In this document: positions 33,621 through 46,547 of the stretch, one piece after another | How the letters are laid out: each line of letters opens with the position of its first letter | Numbering within the stretch: the first letter of the stretch is position 1 | Origin: Hemileia vastatrix | Taxonomy: Eukaryota > Basidiomycota > Pucciniomycetes > Pucciniales > Zaghouaniaceae | NCBI GenBank assembly: GCA_030280995.1 | Contig: JASXTE010000016.1 | Span: 23,568,501 to 23,632,500, forward strand | Direction of reading: 5' to 3' | DNA length: 64,000 nucleotides | Notes under the pieces: generated by a model | The model's database searches: none | Told to the model about the DNA's origin: nothing | The model's input: only the letters and a program-made list of their open reading frames with translations | Position numbers and translations under genes: made by a program

Positions 33621-36600
33621 TAAGAAAACTTGCACCCTACTACTGTCCATCATAAAAGTGTCCACCAGAAGAATTCTCAAACTTGTGGTTGACACCTTTG
33701 GCCTGGTCCAGCCATATGGGATCAATTCTGCATATGGAAATGACGATTTAATTTGGTCAATCATGGTACTAGAAGTAATTTGATATAGATAAAGTGTCCA
33801 ACTAAATATTGGAAAAAAATCAGTTGAAAACTTCATTTAGTTTTTCAAAAAATCAAATTAAATAAAATTTTATTCCTGATGATGCCCATTTTATCCAACA
33901 CCTCTTCTGAGCCTTGAAAGTAGGCATTTAGCTTGAATTTTGAATTTCATATAAAATCCCAATTTTTCAACCTATTTCTTTTTATCCCTATTTTTTCTTT
34001 TAGATATCAATTAATTTTATGTAAAACAAATCATTTTCATAATTTTTTACCTGTATTTAATAAAATTATTAAAGGTTTAACATCACCCTGTAAGCATTTG
34101 GCACATGTTTTTTTGCTATACTAATAAAAATAATAATATACTGGTAACAAAAAATTGATCAAATGATAAAATATTAATAAAACAGAAAGATCAAATACCA
34201 GTGGATATGTTTTAAAAAGATACCAGTTGCACTGAAGAAGAGCTGCACCCTAGATACTCACCATCAAAAAAGTGTCCAGCACAAGTTCGGCCGAACTTGT
34301 GCTGGACACTTTTGGTCATTTGCAGTCATATGAGATCAATTCTCGCTATGGCAATGAAAAAATTTTTTTGAATAAAAAACTTCACTAAAAGTAGTTTTAC
34401 ATAGCCAAATTTTCTACCTAGATTTCATCCAAACCACAGGTGCACAATTTTTTATCTTTGAAAAAAAGTCAATTTAGTACAATTTATCCCTGATGGCTCT
34501 CATTTGCTTCAAAAACTCTACTGGCCTTTGATAGTAGGAATATTACTTGGATTTCTTTTTTCATATTTGATCCCTTTAACTTAATTTTTTATTCCTAATA
34601 TTGCTTTTGGATACCAATTAATAATTTTTAAAATAAACTATTTTCATATTTTTATACATTTATTTAATAATATTATAAATGGCATAACATCACCTGGTAT
34701 GCATTTGGCACATGAGTTTTTTCTATACTTATAAAATTAATAATATAATGGCGACCAAAAATTAATCAAATGATATTAATGAGTGAGGAACAAATATAAA
34801 ATACCAGTAGACATGTTTGTAAGAAATACTAGATGAACTGAAGAAAAATTCTACCCTAGCTACTCTCCATCATAAAAGTGTCCAGCACAAGTTAGGCCGA
34901 ACTTGTGCTGGACACTTATGGTCAGGTGCAGTCAGATGGAAGCAATTCTCTCTATGGAAATGAAGATAAATTTTTGATATAAAATTACACTAGAAGTAGT
35001 TTGATATGGCAAACTTTTCATGCTGAAGTTTTGGTAAAGCTCAAGTGGATTTTTTTTTATTTTTACCTAAAAGAAAATTTAGTGAAAGTTTAGCCTTGAT
35101 TGTGCTAATTTACATCAACATCTCTTTTTTCTGTTTATGGCAGGAATTTAACTTGGATTTTAAATTTCATCTTTGATTTCTTTTATTTTACTTTATTCCT
35201 CTCATATTGCTTTTGGATAGAAGTTTATTTGTTGTAAAATAAATCATTTTCATATTTTTTTACCTTTATTTAATAATATTATAAAAGGTGTAACATCACC
35301 CAGTATTCATTTGGCACACAATTTTTTGCTATACTGATAATATTAAAAATATAATGGTGACAAAAAATTAATCAATTGATAAATATGAGTGAGGCACAAA
35401 GATTTAATAACAGTGGAAATGTTTATAAGAAATTTCAGATGATTAAAAATGACTTGCACCCTGGCTACTCTTCATGATAAAAGTGTCCAGCACAAGTTTG
35501 GCCAAACTTGTGCTGGACACTTTTGGTTGCATGCCGTCAGATGCAATCAATTCTTTTTATGGAAATGAGACTGAATTATAACTTCATCATTGCACTGAAA
35601 GTAGTTTTATATAGACAAATTGTCCCCTGGAAGTTTGTTCAAACCTAAGGTAGACAATTGTTTCCTTTGGTAAAAAGTAAATTTGATCCATGTTAATCTA
35701 TGATGGTTCCCATTTTTTCTGAAGCCTCTACTGGCTCATGATAGCAGAAATTATACTTAATATCTTTATTTCATGTTTGATCTCTTTAATTTTAATCTTA
35801 CCCTTTTATTTATCCTTTAGCTTTTAAATATCAATTTTATTTTGGTAAAACTGATAACTTTCACATTTTTTTACATTTATTATATTATATTATTAAAGTT
35901 GTAAAATCATCCAGTGTACATTCATTACACATGTTTTTGCTATACTAAAAACATTAATAATATAATGGTGACTAAAAAATAATCAAATAATAAATATGGA
36001 TGACACAGAAAGATCAAATACCCATAGACATTTTAAAAATTAATATAAGATTAACTGAAGAAGACTTGCACCCTAGCTACTCTCCATCATAAAAGTGTCC
36101 AGCACAATTTCAGCTGAGCTTGTGCTGGACACTTTTGGTTGCATACAGTCAGATGGGATAAATTTACTCAATGGAAGTTAAAATGAATTTTTGCTCAATC
36201 ATTGCACAAGAAGTAGCTTTATACTGCTATACTATCCTCCTGATTTTTTGGAAAACCTCAGGTGGACAATTTTATTAATTTTAAAAAAAAGAAAACATAT
36301 TCCAAATCTAGAACTGGTGGTGCAAATTTGGTCTGAAAACTCAAATTATCTTTGATGGCAGAAATTTTATTTGAATGTTTAATTTCATATTTAATCACTT
36401 TTATTTTACTTTTTTATTCCTGTTTTTTCTTTCAAATATCAATTTATTTATTGTAAAACTAATACTTTTCATGTTTTTTTACTTTTATTTAATAAGATTA
36501 TGAAAGATGTAGCATCTCCCAGTATGCATTTGGCTTACAAATTTTTTCAATACTAATAACATTAATATTATAATGGTGAAAAACAATGAATCAAATGATA

Positions 36601-39600
36601 AATATGAATGACACAGAAAGATCATATACAAGTGGATTTGTTTATAAGGAATACCTGATGAACTGAAGAAGACCTGCACCCTAGATACTCACCATCATAA
36701 AAGTGTCCAGCATAAGTTCGGCCGAGCTTGTGCTGGACACTTTTGGTTTCATGCAGTCATATGGGATAAATTTACTCTATGGAAATGAAAATGACATTTT
36801 GCTCAATCATTGCACAATAAGTAGTTTGATATTTCCAAAATGTCCTCCTGATGATTTTTCAAAACTCATCAGGACACTTTCTTTGGTTTAACAAAAAAGA
36901 AAATATAGTGCAAGTTTAGCCCTGGTGGTACACATTTGATCTACCACCTCTACTTGTTATTGATAGTGGGAATTTTCCTTAGATTTTTTTTTCTTATTTT
37001 ATCCCTTTTATTTTACTTTTTTATTGCTCATATTGCTTTGGATATCAATTTTTAATTTTTAAAATAAATAATTTTCATACTCTTATACCTTTCTTTAATA
37101 ATATATGATTAAAGGTGGAACACCACCTGGTATGCATTTTTCACACAATTTATTACTATAGTAATAACGTTAAAAATATAATGATGACAAAAAATTAATC
37201 AAATGGTAAATTTAAATGACACAGAAAGATCAAATTCCAGTGGAAATGTTTATAAGAAATCCCTTTTGAGTTTAAGAAGATTTTCTGTATGCCTACTCTC
37301 AATTATTAAAGTGTCCAGCACAAGTTCGGCCGAACTTGTGCTGGACACTTTTGGTTGCATGAAGTCATATGAGATAAATTCTCTCTATGGCAATAAAAAT
37401 GATATTTCACTCAATTATGGAAGTAAAGAATGTTTAATATTGTAAAATTGTCCCCTGGAAGTCTGTCCAAACCTCAGGTTAAAATTTGTTAGCTATACAT
37501 AAAAGTAAGTTTAGACCAAGTCTTGACCTAGGGGTCCCCAACTGTCCCAACACCACTTCTGGCTCTTGATAAGAAAAATTTTACTTGTATTTTTTATTTC
37601 GTATTTGATCCCATTTATTTTCATTTTACTTTTCTATTACTCTTTTTAATTTTAAATGTCAATTTATTTTTTTAAAAACTAAACATATTCATATTTTTTT
37701 AACTTTATATAATAATATTATTAAAGTTGTAACATCACCAATTTTGCATTTGGCATGCAGGTTTTTGCTATACTAGAAACATTAATAATATATATGGTGA
37801 CAAAAAATTAATTATAAGATAAATATGAATGATAAAAAAAAGTTAAAAACCCAATAGAAATGTGAAAAACAAAAAACTGATGTACTGAGAAACACTTCCA
37901 CCCTAGCTACTCTCCATCATAAAAGTGTCCAGCACAAGTTCTGCCAAACTTGTGCTGGACACTTTTGTTCAGGTGCAGTCAGATGGGATCAATTCTCACT
38001 GTGGAAATTAAATTAAAAAAATGCTAAATAATTACATTAGAAGTAGTTTGGTATGGCTGAATTATCGACCTTGAGTTTTTCCAAACCTCAGGTGAAAAAT
38101 TTTTTATCTTTAAAAAAAATTAAATTTTATCAAATTTAGCCCTGATGGCACCCATTTGTTTCAACACCTCTACTGGCTCTTGAAGGCAGGAATTTTTCTT
38201 GTATTTTTCTTTTTCCTATTTGATCTCTTTTACTTTACTTTTTTATCACTCATGTTACATTTGGATATTAATTTATAATTTTGGAAAAGAAATCATTTTC
38301 ATATTTTTTTAACATTTTTTAATAATATTATAAAAGGTGTAATATAACATGGCATGCATTTGGCGCACAAGTTTTTTCTATACTAATAAAATTAATAATA
38401 TTCTAATAACAAAAAATTAATCAGATAATAAAATATGAATAACACAGAATGATCAAATACCATTTGACATGTTTTAAAAAAATAACAGTTGCACTGAAGA
38501 AGAACTGCACCCTAGCTACTCTCCATCATATAAGTGTCCAGCACAAGTTCGGCCGAGCTTGTTCTGGACACTTTTGGTCAGGTGCAGTCAGATGGGATCA
38601 ATTCTCTCTATGGCAATGAAAAAAATTATTTGATAAGAAACTTCACTAGATGTAGTTTGATATAGCTGAATTATCCACCTAGAGTTCATCCAAACCACAG
38701 GTACACAATTTTTTATCTTTAAAAAAAAATCAATTTAGTACAATTTATCCCTGATGGCTCTCATTTGCTTCAACATCTCTACTGGCCTTTGATATTAGCA
38801 ATAATACTTGGAGTTTGTTTTTCATATTTGATCGCTTTAACTTAATTTTTTATTCCTCATATTGCTTTTGGATATCAATTAATAATTTTTAAAATAAATT
38901 ATTTTAATATTTTTATACATTTTTTAATAATATTATAAAAGGTGTAACATCACTCAGTATGCATTTGGCACACAATTTTTTGCTATACTTATATAATTAA
39001 TAATATAATTAAGACAAAAAATTAATCAAACAATATTTTTGAGTGAGGCACAAAGATGAAATACCAGTAGACATGTTTGTAAAAAATACCAGATGAACTG
39101 AAGAAAAATTCTACCCCAGCTGCTCTCCATCATAGAAGTGTCCGACACAAGCTTGGCCAAACTTGTGCTGGACACTTTTGGTCATGTGCAGTCAGATGGG
39201 ATCAATTCTCTGTATGGCAACAAAAAAATTTTTTTATCAAATTTCACTAGAAGTAGTTTGGTTTAGCTGAATCATCCACCTGCTTTTCTGCCCAATATCA
39301 GGTATATAATTTTTTATCTTTAAAGAAAAGGTCACTTATTACAATTAAGCCCTGATGGCTCCCATTTGCTTTTACACCTCTACTGGCTCTTGATAGCAGC
39401 AATTTTACCAGTATTTTTTTCATATTTGAACTCTTTGACTTTTACTTTACTCTTTTATTCCTCTTTTTACTTTTAAATTTCTATTTAATTTTTGTAAAAC
39501 TAATCCTTTCCATATTTATTTAAGTCTATTTTAAAAAATTATTGAAGGTATAACCTCACATGGTATGCATTTGGAACACAAGTTTTTGCTATACTAATAA

Positions 39601-41470
39601 CATTAATAATATAATGGTGATAAAATATTAATCGGATGATAAATATGAAAGATACAGACTGATAAAATACCAGTAGACATGTTTATGAGAAATACAAGAT
39701 GAAGGAACAGAAGAAAATTTCCACCCAAGCTACTCTCCATCATAAAAGTGTCCAGCAAAAGTTCGGCCGAACTTGTGCTGGACACTTTTAGTCACGTGCA
39801 GTCAGATGGGATCAATTCTCTATATGGCAACAAAAAAAACATTTTTTTATTAAACTTCACTACAAGTAGTTTTGTTTAGCTGAATCATCCACCTGTTGTT
39901 CTTCCCAACCTCAGGTGTATAATTTTTTATCTTTAAAAAAAAGGTCACTTATTACAATTTAGCCCTGATGGCTCCCATTTGTTTCAACACTTCTACTGGC
40001 TCTTGAGAGCAAGAATTTTACTAGTATTTTGTTTTTCATAATTGATCTCTTTGAGATTAATTTTACCTTTTTATCCCTCATATTTCTTTTGTATATCATA
40101 AATTTTTTGTAAAACAAATCATTTTCATATTTTTTTACCTTTATTTAATAATATTATAAAAGGTGTAGCATCACCCGGTATGAGTTGGGCACACAAGTTT
40201 TTGCTATACTTATAATATTAATAATATAATGGTGACAATAAATTAATCAAATGATATATATGAGTGAGGCACAAAGATCAAGTACCAATGGACATGTTTA
40301 TAAGAAATACCAGATTAACTGAAGAAAAATTCTACCCTAGCTACTCTCCATTATAGATGTGTTCAGCACAAGTTTGGCCGAACTTGTGCTGGACACTTTT
40401 TGTCACATGCAGTCTGGTGTGATGAATTCCCTCTCAATCATTGAACTAGAAGTTGTTTGATATGGCTAAATGGTTCTGCTGAAGTTTTTTTAAACCTCAG
40501 ATTGGCACTTTTTTGTTTTTCAAAAAAGCAATTATAGTCCAAGTTTAGCCTCCCTGGTGGACATTTGCCCCTACATGTCTACTTGCTCTTGATGGCAGTA
40601 ATTTTATTTTAATTTTTTATTTCATATTTGATTCCTTTAATTTTACCTATTTATCCCTCATATTGCTTTTGTATATCAATTTATTTTTTGTAAAACAAAT
40701 CATTTTCATATTTTTTTACCTTTATTTAATAATATTATAAAAGGTGTAACATCACCCGGTATGCTTTGGGCACACAAGTTTTTGCTATACTTATAATATT
40801 AAAACATAATGGTGACAAAAAATCAATCAAATGATAAATATGAGTGAGGCACAAAGATCAAATACCAGTGGACATCTTTATAAGAAATACCAGATGAACT
40901 GAAGAAAAATTCCACCCTAGCTAACCTCCATCATAAAAGTGTCCAGCACAAGTTCAGCCGAACTTGTGCCGGACACTTTTGGTCACCTGCAGTCTGATGT
41001 GATCAATTCTCTCTATTGCAATGAAAATGAATTTTTCTTCAATAATTGCACTGGAAGTTGTTTGATATGGCAAAATTGTCATCCTGAAGTTTTGGTAAAG
41101 CTCCAGTGGATTTTTTTTTATTTTTACAAAAAAGAAATTATAGTCCAAGTTTAGTGCCACCGGTGGGCGTTCACCCCATCATGTCTACTTGCTCTTGATG
41201 GGAGGAATTTCACTTTAATTTTTTATTTCATATTTGATCCCTTTAATTTTACCTTTTTATCCCTCATATTGCTTTTGGATATCAATTTATTTTTGTAAAA
41301 CAAATCATTTTCATATTTTTTTACCTTTATTTAATAATATTATAAAAGGTGTAACATCACCCGGTATGCATTTGGCACACGAGTTTTTGCTATACTTATA
41401 ATATTAATAACATAATGGTGACAAAAATCAATCAAATGATAAATATGAGTGAGGCACAAATGTCAAATAC
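33620..41470 (+). repeat. Satellite array, ~13 units of ~605 bp with palindromic core
   Basis: Units recur at about 605-619 bp. Palindromic cores start near 33,648 (decayed), 34,268, 34,870, 35,479, 36,091, 36,694, 37,308, 37,918, 38,530, 39,133, 39,741, 40,351 and 40,935. Each unit carries CTAGCTACTCTCCATCATAAA, then the palindrome, then GCAGTCAGATGGGATCAATT, an AT-rich middle, and GGTGTAACATCACCC plus GCATTTGGCACAC near its end. No protein-coding constraint: the frames spanning the cores are by-products of the palindrome. Confidence 0.93.
34268..34313. repeat. Perfect 46-bp palindrome, satellite unit core
   Basis: Two 23-bp arms with no spacer; the left arm contains GTGTCCAGCACAAGTTCGG. 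Also perfect at 35,479-35,524 (46 bp) and 37,308-37,351 (44 bp). In the 35,479 copy the third base pair from the centre is changed on both arms, so symmetry is kept. Confidence 0.95.
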
Positions 41471-42060
41471 CAATTAATCAATAGTTCTGTTTAATATTAT
41501 AAATTTTTTGATTAAATAAAATGGTAATAATGAATTATATTTTTCATCCACAATTCCACTCTAATGATTCCCACTGCACAAAAAGGGTTCACTTGGTCCT
41601 TTCTTTACTGCTTGTGCATATATTTTATTGCCCATAGTACTACAATTTTTTGTAGTGATTATCCCACATCTGATTCAGGAATATTTTTAAACAATAAAAG
41701 TTTTTTTTACAAAAGACCTTATCATATCCAATATCCCACAAAAAATACAACCTGTTTTTGTATTAAAGCCCGTTAATTATTAAGAAATTGTTAAAATAAT
41801 TAGATTAGACCCTTGCACAGCTAGATCCATACCAACCGACCTAAAGTCTTTTCAATATTGAAAACAATTAAATAAAATTATGATATCATACTAAATTATG
41901 GGCACCAACCATAATTCAGCACTTCTCATTTGCTCTGCTACAAAATGAGTGCATGTAGCATTTTTCTAACGTCGGATTGTTTTTCTTCCTTCCCTCACAC
42001 CTTTAGTCCAGAATGAAAATTTAGTATGAGTTTTGGTCAAAATGGTTTGCCAGTGTTATC
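41470..42060. other. Spacer after satellite, no gene
   Basis: AT-rich sequence with no repeat phase and no recognisable domain. Confidence 0.5.
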
Positions 42061-42480
42061 TGTATGCAATATGAATTCATATTGCATATTTCTATTTATG
42101 CATAAAATATACTCGTTAAGCATCATTTTTTTTGCATTTTTCAATCATTATGCATATTTATGCATATTCATATGCATATTCATTATACAGATTTATATGC
42201 ATATTAATATATTTTATTCATATACATATATGCACCTTTTTTTGAATATTCAATATGCATATTTTTAATGCATATTCAATATGCATATTTTAATGCATAT
42301 TCAATATGCATAATAACTATGCATATTTTTTATGCATATTTTTTATGCATATTTATTCTTCATAGTCATTATGCATACACTTTGGATAGGCATTTCACAT
42401 CAATTTTTAGCATGCAATAAGTATCCACCATGCAAATTCAAATGCATATGCATCTATATCATACACGCAACATATATTCA
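42060..42480. repeat. TGCATA/ATGCAT-rich block
   Basis: Dozens of TATGCATATT and AATGCATATTCAATATGCATA variants in about 420 bp, densest at 42,150-42,370. ATGCAT is self-complementary, so both strands read alike. Confidence 0.85.
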
Positions 42481-42715
42481 AGTTTAATATTTGAATATTA
42501 AGGTATGCTAAGTGATGTTGTTCAACCTTTTGCCAAACATGAGATTAACTGATGTTCAATGTGGTTCTTAAGCTCTGCTCAAGGAGGGATTGTTCTGGAT
42601 TCAATCTGTGACAGTTTATTTTTTCAATGTTTTTTCATCAGATTTAAAAAAATCTTTCTGACAGTTTCAGGATGGTTTCCCAACAGTTTCCTGACAAATT
42701 CCTGATAGTTTCAAA

Positions 42716-42758
42716 AAGAGGGAACTGCTAGCAGTTCACCCCCAGATTTCCCGTGGTG
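42716..42758 (-). repeat. Right arm of inverted repeat bracketing the satellite
   Basis: Partner of 32,277-32,319. It contains the perfect 16-bp palindrome GAACTGCTAGCAGTTC and ends CCCGTGGTG. Confidence 0.7.
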
Positions 42759-43921
42759 AGATGATCCACAAGGAAAAAAAGTGGAAAATTTTTTAAAAAA
42801 AAAAAAAAAATTTATCAACAGCCATCTTAGTACCACACACCATTAATAGTAAAATCCACCTATGGGATGGAATAAAATATGTTTTGAACAGAGTTTTAAA
42901 GGGTTTTAGATTTCAAGAAGAGAGTTTAAAATTTTTCCAAAGCCTAAAAAAAAAGTCCCCATAAGTATAAGTTGGGGGATATTTCAACATTTTTTAAAAT
43001 AAAGTTCATCAAAGAGGCAAGAATGAACTCCAAAAAGCTTGAGATAGTTTTATAAATAATTTATATTCTTTTAATTTGTGCATCTCATTGATATGTGTAA
43101 GGTCATTTTCTACTTCAGAAAGCTTGTTCTATATGGTCCAAAGTGGTAAAAAAGCAAAAAAACGTTTTTATCAATTATGCTAAAAAAACATGTAAACAAG
43201 TGGATGAGAGTTTCTAGATTGTATATTTAGAGGAAAAGAACATTGTAGTGAATCTTGATGGTATCAAAGCAATGGTGCTAGTATAAGTAAAGATTAAAAA
43301 AAATGCATAAAAAGTCACCAGAAAACTTGTCTGGTTACTGTGCATTACCCAGAAAATTTTTATAGTTTAGTTTAAATTTCATATTCCTCATAATTTTTTG
43401 TTTGGAATGTCACTTTTTTTTGGCTCTTTGGGGAATCTAGTTTGATCATATGGTGTATCAAAGTCCTCACTTTTTCCGTTAGGGATCCACCTTTTTTTTC
43501 TGGATCCAACATTATTAATGGTGCAAGATTCTTATCTACAAGTTCCTGGGCTAGTGGATAAGAGAATCAAAATAACCCATTTATTTTATTCTAATACCCC
43601 GATTTTCATTCATTATGGTGGATACCACACAAGAAATAAATTTCTGATTAAACAAAATCTTGGATATGTCACACACCAAGTAACCCATTTATTGTCAATA
43701 AAAATGATAGAAAATAATTGGGGCATTTCATTTTTCAATCACAATAAATTTAAAGGTGGAATTGTGCACCTATATACCACCTAATATAAAAATAGAAACA
43801 TATTTCAATAGTTTTTTCTAATATATTTTTGAAAAAATTTGGTTTTTTATATTATAAGTAAATAAACTGGCTAAATAAGAGCTGTTTACGTAGAATACCC
43901 ACCACTTAATAAGGTGGATTA
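42759..43921. other. Spacer, no gene
   Basis: Includes an A run of about 16 near 42,797. The 88-codon frame at 43,518 shows no recognisable domain. Confidence 0.5.
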
Positions 43922-44196
43922 TGTTACAATTTGGCTAAGAGGTGAGGAGGAGGAGCACTATGGTCACTGTGCATTGTGAGATGCAGAAGAGCGTATATTG
44001 CATAAGGGGATTGTAGGGGGAAAGCGCTGTGGAGCACTCCTCATTGGACAGCTTATATAGTAATCCAGTTACTTCTTAGACACACTTCTGTATTAGCATA
44101 GTCAGTCCCACCTCACTGACGGAAATCCCAAAATAGTCAGTCATGTCCCAGGCTAGTATCAGCACTAGTAGTAGTCCTCCTTCTTAGGTCTTAATA
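43922..44196 (+). repeat. 5' LTR of element D
   Basis: 275 bp, about 80% similar by eye to the 3' LTR (54,538-54,846), sharing TATATAGTAATCCAGTTACTTCTTAG and AAATCCCAAAATAGTCAGTC blocks in shorter runs. Shorter than the 3' copy by an internal deletion. Confidence 0.88.
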
Positions 44197-44233
44197 TTTT
44201 TTCTGATCTTAATTGGCTCACTACTGAAGAACA

Positions 44234-44491
44234 ATGAATCCCTCAGGTCAACCTGATGCAGCAACCCTTGTAGAAAGGCAAGAGAAAATAGCACACTTGC
44301 AAGAAAAAAATGCTAGACTCATAGAATGTCTAGCTGAGGAATGACACTCATACTGCGGCCCAACGGAAGCAGAACTGGATGCTGCCAAAGTGGAGGCACA
44401 GGCACAGCCTATGACACCAGCGCTGCTTGTTAAAGGCCAAAATATTTTAGTCACAGAAATCTTTGATGGAAAGTGAGGCCCCTGGGTAGAT
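44234..44491 (+). pseudogene. Element D gag, 5' part
   Basis: ATG at 44,234 (MNPSGQPDAATLVERQEK), then a Glu/Lys/Leu-rich coiled-coil-like stretch. TGA near 44,342 and another in VTEIFDGK-stop-GPWVD (CGA candidates). FDGK is the Gypsy Gag entry motif. Copia E interrupts it after the GTAGAT codons; the frame resumes at 49,931. Confidence 0.75.
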
Positions 44492-44947
44492 TAATGAGGA
44501 TTCAATTCTTTTATTTAATAACACAATATGCTAGTTATATTCTTGACTAAACTCTCAAATAAGTTTATCAGTCACCTTTTATTTAATAACAGAATACGTT
44601 AGTTATATTCTTGACTAAACTCTAAAATAATTTTATCAGTCACCTGTCCCCAGTGATGATATCTTAAGGAGTTTAGTTGATTTATATCAAACGTATTGAT
44701 AGAAATAAAAGTAGCAAATAGAAAACAGATTTGAAGAATTTTAGTTGTTTGTTGGTTAGAATGAGATTGAATGATCATACAATCAGTCAGTAACACATAT
44801 ATATACTCTATCATTCTAACATGTGTATAACTAACATCTACTCTGTGATCTAATATGTGAAAGTAATTATAAGATCAAATGTATAAATATAAGTATTTAT
44901 GGATTAAGCATTAGACGCCACTTCTGTCACAATCCTCTCCTTCAATA
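44492..44947 (-). repeat. 3' LTR of Copia E
   Basis: 456 bp. The segment starting TTTATTTAATAACA and ending TTTATCAGTCACC occurs twice in tandem (44,510 and 44,578), an LTR-internal duplication. Confidence 0.9.
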
Positions 44948-44955
44948 CCCCCCCG

Positions 44956-45385
44956 CTTCAGACAGAAATAAATTCAAACGTTTGAGATCAGAATTAAAGC
45001 CAGATCTTGGTTGTTGTTTAGTGAACATGTCCGCTAACATGTTGCTTGTAGGACAATAAGTGATCTTAACTTCTTTCAGTCAAACTTTTTGATGAAGCCA
45101 ATGGTATCGCACATCAATATTTTTGGATTGTTCATTGATCTGAGCTTCCTTAGATAAAAATATTGCACCATCATTGTCACAAAATAGTTCAGGTACATTG
45201 ATACTAGTGAACAAACTTGGTGTTTCAACTCTCTCATTCAGAGACCAGAACAACTTGGACAACCAGACTAGAGTTTTTGTACAATCACACATAGAGATGT
45301 ATTCAGCTTCAGTAGTAGACAGAGTGACTCTTTTTTGTTGTCGAATTTTCCAGGAGATAGGAGTACTATTCAAAAAGAATAACAT
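44956..45385 (-). pseudogene. Copia E RNase H and C-terminus
   Basis: MLFFLNSTPISWKIRQQKR, LSTTEAEYISM, LFCDNDGAIFLSKE and IDVRYHWL are the Copia RNase H landmarks, with the acidic residues present. The C-terminal YCPTSNMLADMFTK block is in another frame at about 45,010-45,070, so a frameshift separates them. Confidence 0.88.
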
Positions 45386-45401
45386 AATCAGTAATAGAGA
45401 G

Positions 45402-46547
45402 TCAAGTCATTTTGAAATTTGCATAATCGGTGTCACTGAAGGATTTGAGAATCACTGAGTTAGAGCCCCTTCGAAATTTAATTACAATATTCTGATTTGT
45501 TATTACGTATTGAAGAAGTTTACGGGCTAAATTCCAATGTTCTGGCGAGTGATTGGTATTATATTTAGACAATGCATTTAAAGCTTGGGAAATATCTGGT
45601 CTGGTGGATATGGCTAAATAATTCAGAGACCCAATCAGTTCCTGATATGGATGATTCTTCCCTTCCTCTGTATCTTGTGGAGTTGGATCAACAATCCTAC
45701 AAGAGACAGGTAATGGAGTTGAAATCTTTGTAAAGTCTTCCAGGTTGAGGTGTTGAGCCAGTTCACGAATATAGGATTCATGAGACAAGATAATATGATC
45801 ATTTGTATATGAAATTTTCATTCCCAGATGATAAGTCAGATTATCTGTCCATTTAACTTTAAAAAAATTTTTAAGGTTAGTATGAAATGGTTGTACAAGA
45901 TCATGATTGTTGGTAAAAACGAGTCCATCATCAAAATGCAGATGAACAAAGATGAAATTTTTTCTTCCTTTGTCATGATAAATGAAAAGAGACTCATCCC
46001 CTTCAGCCTCAGTGAAATAAAGACTTAACATCACCTCTACAAATTTTTTTTTCCATTGAAAAGGAGCTTGTCTGGTACCATATAGAGACTTTTTAAGCTT
46101 CCAAACTTTACTCTTTCCACCAATTTCAAACCCTTTGACTTGACTAGTGTATACTTTGTCAGACATAACTCCATGAAGAAATTCAGTAGAGATATCAAAT
46201 TGCGAGATACACCACTTCTTTGATGCAGCTAGAGCCATCAGTAAGCAAAAAGTTTCCATTAGGCCCACTGATGCATAAGTCTCTCCATAATCAATATCTT
46301 CACGTTGATGATTTCCAAGAGCTACCCACCTTGCTTTGTATCTGACTATCTGGCCCAATTCATCCTTCTTTTTAGTAAGTGTCCACATCCCGCCAATCAC
46401 TTTCATCCCCTTGGTTCTAAGTACCAACTCTCCTACATGATGCTCACATAAGGACTCATACTCTTCTTGCATAGCATCTTTCCATCTCTCTGCATCTGCA
46501 CTATTGAGTGCTTGCTTGTAGGTAGGATTATCCAGAGATTCATGCAC
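45402..46547 (-). CDS. Copia E reverse transcriptase domain
   Basis: Open 381-codon frame. It contains KARWVALGNHQREDIDYGETYASV, FDISTEFLHG (Copia FDVKTAFLHG-like), KSLYGTRQAPFQW, the catalytic box HLHFDDGLVF (HFDD in place of YVDD; both Asp retained), HLGMKI, and IGSLNYLAISTRPDIS. The first catalytic Asp (FDIS) is retained, so the polymerase core looks nearly intact although the rest of the element is decayed. Confidence 0.9.
   Translation of the reverse strand: MHESLDNPTYKQALNSADAERWKDAMQEEYESLCEHHVGELVLRTKGMKVIGGMWTLTKKKDELGQIVRYKARWVALGNHQREDIDYGETYASVGLMETFCLLMALAASKKWCISQFDISTEFLHGVMSDKVYTSQVKGFEIGGKSKVWKLKKSLYGTRQAPFQWKKKFVEVMLSLYFTEAEGDESLFIYHDKGRKNFIFVHLHFDDGLVFTNNHDLVQPFHTNLKNFFKVKWTDNLTYHLGMKISYTNDHIILSHESYIRELAQHLNLEDFTKISTPLPVSCRIVDPTPQDTEEGKNHPYQELIGSLNYLAISTRPDISQALNALSKYNTNHSPEHWNLARKLLQYVITNQNIVIKFRRGSNSVILKSFSDTDYANFKMT

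Noticed and set aside
33615..41160. Many 60-80-codon frames sharing SSTSSAELVLDTF or similar peptides
   Set aside because: They are translations of the satellite palindrome and recur only because the DNA repeats; no coding constraint.
32870..41470. CRISPR-like array
   Set aside because: Units are ~605 bp with homologous full-length sequence, not short repeats with unique spacers; the context is eukaryotic.
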